A stretch of 24,733 nt of DNA from JBDSGC01 sp046594105 (GTDB lineage: Bacteria; Acidobacteriota; Thermoanaerobaculia; Gp7-AA8). The stretch spans positions 1-24,733 of the forward strand of contig JBKJQB010000027.1 in NCBI GenBank assembly GCA_046594105.1. The letters run 5' to 3'. Within the stretch, counting starts at the first letter, position 1, and every line of letters begins with the position of its first letter. Position numbers and translations under genes: made by a program. The notes beneath the pieces were generated by a model. The model was not told where the DNA came from. It did not search any database and worked only from the letters and a program-made list of their open reading frames with translations. Positions 20,942 through 24,733 of the stretch are shown here, one piece after another.

Positions 20942-23448
20942 GCGAAAAGAAGCCGAGCTTCCGGATCATCGGGAAACCGCGCCGGCGCGTCGACGGCCGG
21001 GCCAAAGTCACCGGACAGACGCAGTTCGCCGACGATCTGACCTTCCCTCGTATGCTGCACTGCAAGCTCCTGCGCTCGCGCTATCCGCACGCCATTCTGC
21101 GAAGCGTCGATATCAGCCGCGCGCTGGGGGCCTCGGGCGTTCACCTCGTCCTCACAGGAAACGACTTCCCCATCTCGTACGGCATCCTCCCGGTCAGTCA
21201 GGACGAGGAGCCGCTCTGCCGCGAAAAGGTGCGCATGGTGGGAGATCCGATCGCAGCGGTGGTCGCCTCGACCGAAGAAGAGGCCCAGGCGGCGCTCGAC
21301 CTGATCGATGTGGAGTACGAAATCCTCCAGACCATCTCCGATCCGCTGGAAGCCCTCGCCGTCGCGGAGCCGAGGATTCACGACTATGGAGATGAGGGAA
21401 ACGTGCACAAGAAGGTGGCCCTGGAGTTCGGCGACGTCGACGCGGCCATGGCCGGCGCCGATCAGGTCTTCGAGGACACCTTTTTCTATGAGGGCAATAC
21501 GCACCTTCCCATCGAGCAGCATGCCGCCGTGGCCCTCCTCGATCCTGACGGAAAGCTCTGCCTCTACTCGGCCACGCAGACACCTCACTATGTGCATCGT
21601 GCGCTGGCGCGGTCGCTGGAAATGCTGCCGCATCGAATCCGGGTGGTGGCCACTCCCAACGGAGGAGGCTTCGGCGGCAAGAGCGACCCTTTCAACCACG
21701 AGATCGTGGTGGCCAAAGCGGCGTTGATCACCGGAAGGCCGGTGAAGATCTGTCTCACCCGTGAGGAAGTCTTCTACTGCCACCGCGGACGCCACCCGGT
21801 CACCATGAGTCTGAAGACCGGCGTGAAGAACGATGGATCCATCGTGGCCATGGATCTGGAGACCCTGCTGGACGGCGGCGCGTACGGAAGCTACGGAGTG
21901 GCCTCCACGTTTTATACCGGCGCCCTGCAGACGGTGACCTACCACGTGCCGCGCTACCGTTTCCGCGGCTGCCGCACCTTCACTAACAAGCCTGCCTGCG
22001 GGCCGAAGCGAGGTCACGGAACGCCGCAGCCGCGATTCGGGCAGGAAGTCCAGCTGGACAAGATCGCTGTGGCCCTGGGAAAGGATCCCGCCGAGCTCCG
22101 GCTTCAGCAGATCGTTCCCGCGCACTCCATCACCGCGAACTGGATGCGCATCGAGACCATCGGTCTTCGCCAATGCATCGAGAGAGTGGTGGAGGGATCG
22201 AGGTGGAAAGAGAAGTGGCAGAAGCTGCCGTACGGTCGCGGGATCGGTCTGGCCTGCTCCTCGTACCTTTGCGGCGCCGGTCTTCCCATCTACTGGAACG
22301 ACCTCCCGCATTCCGGCGTTCAGCTCAAGCTCGATCGGTCCGGACTGGTCACGCTGTTCTGTGGAGCCACCGAGATCGGTCAGGGATCCGATGATGTTCT
22401 GGCGGGCATCGTGGCCGAGGTTCTGGGAATCCAGCCGGACGACATCAAGCTGGTGACCGGCGATACCGATCTCACTCCGGTCGACCTCGGCTCGTACTCC
22501 AGTCGAGTCACGTTGATGGCGGGGAACGCTGCGATCGAGGCTGCCAGCCGCGCGCGCGCCCTGATGGCCAGCGCCGTGAGCACCAAACTGGCCATTCCCG
22601 AAAACCGCGTCGTCTTCGCCGGCTCGCGCGTCTTCGATTCGGAGGACCCTGACCGGGGCGTGACCTTCCAGGAAGCCATCATCGCGACGGAAAGCGTTTC
22701 CGGCACGATCGGGACCACCGGCTCCTACCGGCCCCCAGTCTCGCCGGCGAAATACAAAGGCGGCGGCGTCGGCCCCTCACCCTCCTACAGCTACAGCGCC
22801 GCGATTGTGGAGGTGGAAGTGGATCCCTCCACCGGCTGGCTGTCCGTCGATCGCATCTGGATCGGCCACGACATCGGCCAGGTGCTCAACCCGGTGCTGG
22901 CGCGCGGTCAGGTTGAGGGAGGCGTTTACATGGGGCTGGGGGAGGCCCTCATGGAAGAGCAGGCCATGCGTCGCCTCCCGCCGAAGCTCTCGCACGCGCT
23001 GGTGCACAAGTTTCCGTCGATGCTCGAGTACAAGAGTCCGACCACCATGGAGATGCCGGAGATCGTCACCTACTTCATCGAAGATCCCGAACCCAATGGT
23101 CCGTTCGGGGCGAAAGAGGTAGGGCAGGGGCCGCTGCTCCCCATCATGCCCGCCATCGCCAATGCGGTCTTCGATGCAGTGGGAGTGCGGATCGACGAAG
23201 TACCGATCACGCCGGAAAAGATTCTGAGAGCGCTGAAAGAGAAAGCGCTGGGGCGCTCTCCGCGGGTGGGGCCGGGGCAATTTCCAACCATCGTGTGGCC
23301 CGAGGCCTCGAAGGTTCCACCTCCGTGGGAGGGTGGCGATGGGCGGGCCACGAATGAGAAGCCGCGGAAGTCGAAGGTCGTTGCCTCAGGGATCCGGCTG
23401 GCGCCGGAATCGCAGGGTTCGAACATCACGGAGAAACCCACCAGATGA
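20938..23448 (+). CDS. Molybdenum hydroxylase large (Moco-binding) subunit, HcrA-like
   Basis: 836 residues from the ATG at 20938; the open frame upstream overlaps the small subunit. It is a xanthine-dehydrogenase-family catalytic subunit binding molybdopterin cytosine dinucleotide. Motifs: the N-terminal domain with GRAKVTGQTQFADDL, GGGFGGKSDPF (242-251), the loop TNKPACGPKRGHGTPQPRF typical of 4-hydroxybenzoyl-CoA reductase-like enzymes, GATEIGQGSD, and FGAKEVGQGPL near the end. The active-site Glu expected in the last motif is Gln730. There is no CO-dehydrogenase AYRCSFR loop. A Pro/Lys-rich tail of about 65 residues extends beyond the usual end. The substrate is unknown: an aromatic CoA thioester, aldehyde or N-heterocycle are all possible. 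Confidence 0.9.
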   Translation: MSEKKPSFRIIGKPRRRVDGRAKVTGQTQFADDLTFPRMLHCKLLRSRYPHAILRSVDISRALGASGVHLVLTGNDFPISYGILPVSQDEEPLCREKVRMVGDPIAAVVASTEEEAQAALDLIDVEYEILQTISDPLEALAVAEPRIHDYGDEGNVHKKVALEFGDVDAAMAGADQVFEDTFFYEGNTHLPIEQHAAVALLDPDGKLCLYSATQTPHYVHRALARSLEMLPHRIRVVATPNGGGFGGKSDPFNHEIVVAKAALITGRPVKICLTREEVFYCHRGRHPVTMSLKTGVKNDGSIVAMDLETLLDGGAYGSYGVASTFYTGALQTVTYHVPRYRFRGCRTFTNKPACGPKRGHGTPQPRFGQEVQLDKIAVALGKDPAELRLQQIVPAHSITANWMRIETIGLRQCIERVVEGSRWKEKWQKLPYGRGIGLACSSYLCGAGLPIYWNDLPHSGVQLKLDRSGLVTLFCGATEIGQGSDDVLAGIVAEVLGIQPDDIKLVTGDTDLTPVDLGSYSSRVTLMAGNAAIEAASRARALMASAVSTKLAIPENRVVFAGSRVFDSEDPDRGVTFQEAIIATESVSGTIGTTGSYRPPVSPAKYKGGGVGPSPSYSYSAAIVEVEVDPSTGWLSVDRIWIGHDIGQVLNPVLARGQVEGGVYMGLGEALMEEQAMRRLPPKLSHALVHKFPSMLEYKSPTTMEMPEIVTYFIEDPEPNGPFGAKEVGQGPLLPIMPAIANAVFDAVGVRIDEVPITPEKILRALKEKALGRSPRVGPGQFPTIVWPEASKVPPPWEGGDGRATNEKPRKSKVVASGIRLAPESQGSNITEKPTR

Positions 23449-24521
23449 TGCGCGCCGGGTCGTTCCGCTATCACGCGGCGCACGATGCACAGGACGCGGT
23501 GAAGGCGTTGGCGGACGGCGGTCCCGGCGGAATGCTGCTTGCCGGCGGTACGGATCTCGTTCCGAACATGAAGCGGCGCCAGCAGATGCCGGAGCTCCTC
23601 ATCTCGCTCCGTCACGTTCAGGAACTGCGCGGAATTCACCACGGTACCGATCTGCAGATCGGCGCCTGCACCACGCTCTCTGACGTCGTGCGCGATGCTG
23701 GCGTGCGCCAGAATTACCCCGCCCTGTTCCGCGCTGCCGCTCAGGTGGCCACGCCGATCATCCGCAACACGGCGACGCTCGGCGGAAACCTCTGTCTGGA
23801 CACCCGCTGCAACTACTACAACCAGAATTACGACTGGCGGCAGGCCATCGATTTCTGCAAGAAGGCTCCCGGTCCCTCGGGCGTGGCCGTCCCCGACGTG
23901 GCCAATGCGGAGGATGGAGTCTGCTGGGTCGCTCCCTCCAGTTCGCGTTGCTGGGCGGTCTCGTCCAGCGATACCGCGCCGGCTCTCATCGCTCTCGAGG
24001 CGCGGGTCACACTGCTGTCGCGGAGCGGCGAACGGGAGATTCCGCTGGAGGCGCTGTACCACGACGATGGGATGCGCTTCCTGACCCGCCGTCCCGACGA
24101 GATGCTGACCTCGATCCGGGTTCCGGGCTCGCAGAATCGCTCCACCTACTGGAAGCTGCGGCGCCGCGGAGCCTTCGACTTTCCTGTTGTCGGCGTGGCC
24201 GCATCGCTCCGATTCAGCGAGAGCGGAGCGGTCGAGGCAGCGCGGGTGGTTCTCGGCGCGGTCGCCTCGAGGCCCATCCTTCTCACCGAAGCATCGATGC
24301 TGGTCGGGAAGATGCTGACCGACGACTCCATCGAGGAGTTTGCCGAGCGGGCCTCACGCTACGCCAAGCCGCTCGACAACACCGATTTTCATATGACCTG
24401 GCGAAAATCGGTGGCCAAAAGCTATCTCGCCGGCGTGCTGCGCGAACTGCGCGGAGACGACCCTGCCACACTGGGGCTGCTCGGACGTCAGGCGTCGCGA
24501 ACGCTGGCTCCCACCTGGTAG
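23445..24521 (+). CDS. Molybdenum hydroxylase medium (FAD) subunit with extra [4Fe-4S] cysteines
   Basis: 358 residues; the start overlaps the large-subunit stop (ATGATG, so 23445 or 23448). FAD-binding motifs are LLAGGTDLVPNMK (31-43) and NTATLGGNLC (108-117). After TLGGNLCLDTRCNYYNQ the protein carries C122, C138, C160 and C169 in an insertion. This corresponds to the loop that binds a [4Fe-4S] cluster in the beta subunit of 4-hydroxybenzoyl-CoA reductase; ordinary xanthine or CO dehydrogenases lack it. The gap between the second and third Cys is longer than in that enzyme. The C-terminal domain (FDFPVVGVAASLRF, then ARVVLGAVASRPIL) is normal for the family. Confidence 0.92.
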   Translation: MMRAGSFRYHAAHDAQDAVKALADGGPGGMLLAGGTDLVPNMKRRQQMPELLISLRHVQELRGIHHGTDLQIGACTTLSDVVRDAGVRQNYPALFRAAAQVATPIIRNTATLGGNLCLDTRCNYYNQNYDWRQAIDFCKKAPGPSGVAVPDVANAEDGVCWVAPSSSRCWAVSSSDTAPALIALEARVTLLSRSGEREIPLEALYHDDGMRFLTRRPDEMLTSIRVPGSQNRSTYWKLRRRGAFDFPVVGVAASLRFSESGAVEAARVVLGAVASRPILLTEASMLVGKMLTDDSIEEFAERASRYAKPLDNTDFHMTWRKSVAKSYLAGVLRELRGDDPATLGLLGRQASRTLAPTW

Positions 24522-24522
24522 C

Positions 24523-24539
24523 CCGATCGCGTGGATCGG
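24523..24539 (+). terminator. Hairpin just after the FAD-subunit stop
   Basis: CCGATC and GATCGG pair around a 5-base loop, starting 2 bases after the stop codon. There is no T-tract, so only a weak candidate for transcript ending. Confidence 0.3.
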
Positions 24540-24606
24540 CCAGTTCCAGAACTCGAACGGAGCGTCGTCGCGATCATCCTGACAGCTACCCGCTGCATGC
24601 CACCGG

Positions 24607-24660
24607 CCGGGAGCGAAGCGAACGGAGCGCCGGCATCCTTGCCGGCCGGTCCGCCGGCTT
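24607..24660. repeat. GC-rich palindromic intergenic repeat
   Basis: GCCGGCA/TGCCGGC with a TCCT loop (24629-24646) is flanked by further CCGGCCGG/GCCGGC blocks and by a GAGCGAAGCGAACGGAGCG stretch. The composition resembles the palindromic ends near sco1 and the cytochrome b genes, but it is not the same sequence. No gene is seen in 24522-24662. Confidence 0.6.
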
Positions 24661-24662
24661 CC

Positions 24663-24733
24663 TGGTCTGCTCCCCGAAAACTGGACCACGGATTATGTCG
24701 GGCGGTTTACCGTAAGAAGGAGCGACGGTATGG
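24663..24733 (+). mobile_element. Probable left end of an IS3-family insertion sequence (cut by window edge)
   Basis: TGGTCTGCTCCCCGAAAACTGGACC starts at 24663. It begins with TG and has the CCCCGAAAACTGGACC core common at ends of IS3-family elements. A ribosome binding site AAGGAG (24717-24722) lies 7 bases before an ATG at 24730, where an orfA transposase would start. Only the first codon is in the window, so this rests on terminal-sequence resemblance and the leader layout. Confidence 0.45.

Noticed and set aside
20821..22311. 496-codon - strand frame within the molybdenum subunit
   Set aside because: Complement of a conserved catalytic gene; no recognisable domain.
20938..23448. Aerobic CO dehydrogenase (CoxL)
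   Set aside because: The AYRCSFR active-site loop is absent, the CGPKRGHG loop is of the hydroxybenzoyl-CoA reductase type, and the FAD subunit carries the extra [4Fe-4S] cysteines.

Overview
The window is GC-rich, gene-dense and read almost entirely on the + strand. It looks like an uncultured Gram-negative-type bacterium: there are lipoprotein signals, a Tat-type Rieske protein and periplasmic multiheme cytochromes. The gene content and start-site style would fit Acidobacteriota or a neighbouring phylum. That placement is an inference from gene content only; no rRNA or other marker is present.

Layout. (1) 3-2315: end of a GAF-domain protein, a stand-alone CheY-like receiver, and a membrane GT-C glycosyltransferase, packed with little or no spacing. 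(2) 2326-10517: a bc-type quinol oxidase locus with a four-cluster ferredoxin, a membrane-anchored HEAT-repeat protein, a Rieske protein, a b6-like cytochrome b N-terminal subunit, an enlarged cytochrome b C-terminal subunit, and a very large octaheme cytochrome c with a coiled coil. (3) 10580-19103: a cupredoxin-like lipoprotein, then an A-family cytochrome c oxidase operon (coxI, coxIII, coxIV, two small membrane proteins, coxII) with its assembly genes (ctaA, ctaB, sco1, a DUF420 protein). (4) 19100-20259: a NUDIX hydrolase and pdxH, translationally coupled. (5) 20402-24521: a three-subunit molybdenum hydroxylase in the order small-large-medium, resembling 4-hydroxybenzoyl-CoA reductase. 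(6) 24522-24733: palindromic intergenic DNA and what looks like the left end of an IS3-family element running off the window.

Blocks 2 and 3 together can be read as one quinol-to-oxygen electron path: quinol, split cytochrome b and Rieske, octaheme cytochrome and/or cupredoxin, CuA of CoxII, heme a/a3-CuB of CoxI. There is no recognisable cytochrome c1 or f and CoxII has no fused cytochrome c domain, so the octaheme protein and the cupredoxin are the local candidates to bridge the two complexes.

The most unusual non-coding content is a family of intergenic repeats. A 237-bp MITE-like element with perfect 13-bp terminal inverted repeats lies between the two cytochrome b genes. A degenerate copy in the opposite orientation lies upstream of the Rieske gene. 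Part of the same GC-rich palindromic end recurs beside sco1, both singly and as a 56-bp tandem duplication. TTTCTGG heptamer arrays form a large inverted repeat between the Rieske and cytochrome b genes. At protein level, the points worth checking are loss of the K-channel lysine in CoxI, a Glu-to-Gln change at the likely catalytic base of the molybdenum subunit, and an altered PEWY motif in cytochrome b.
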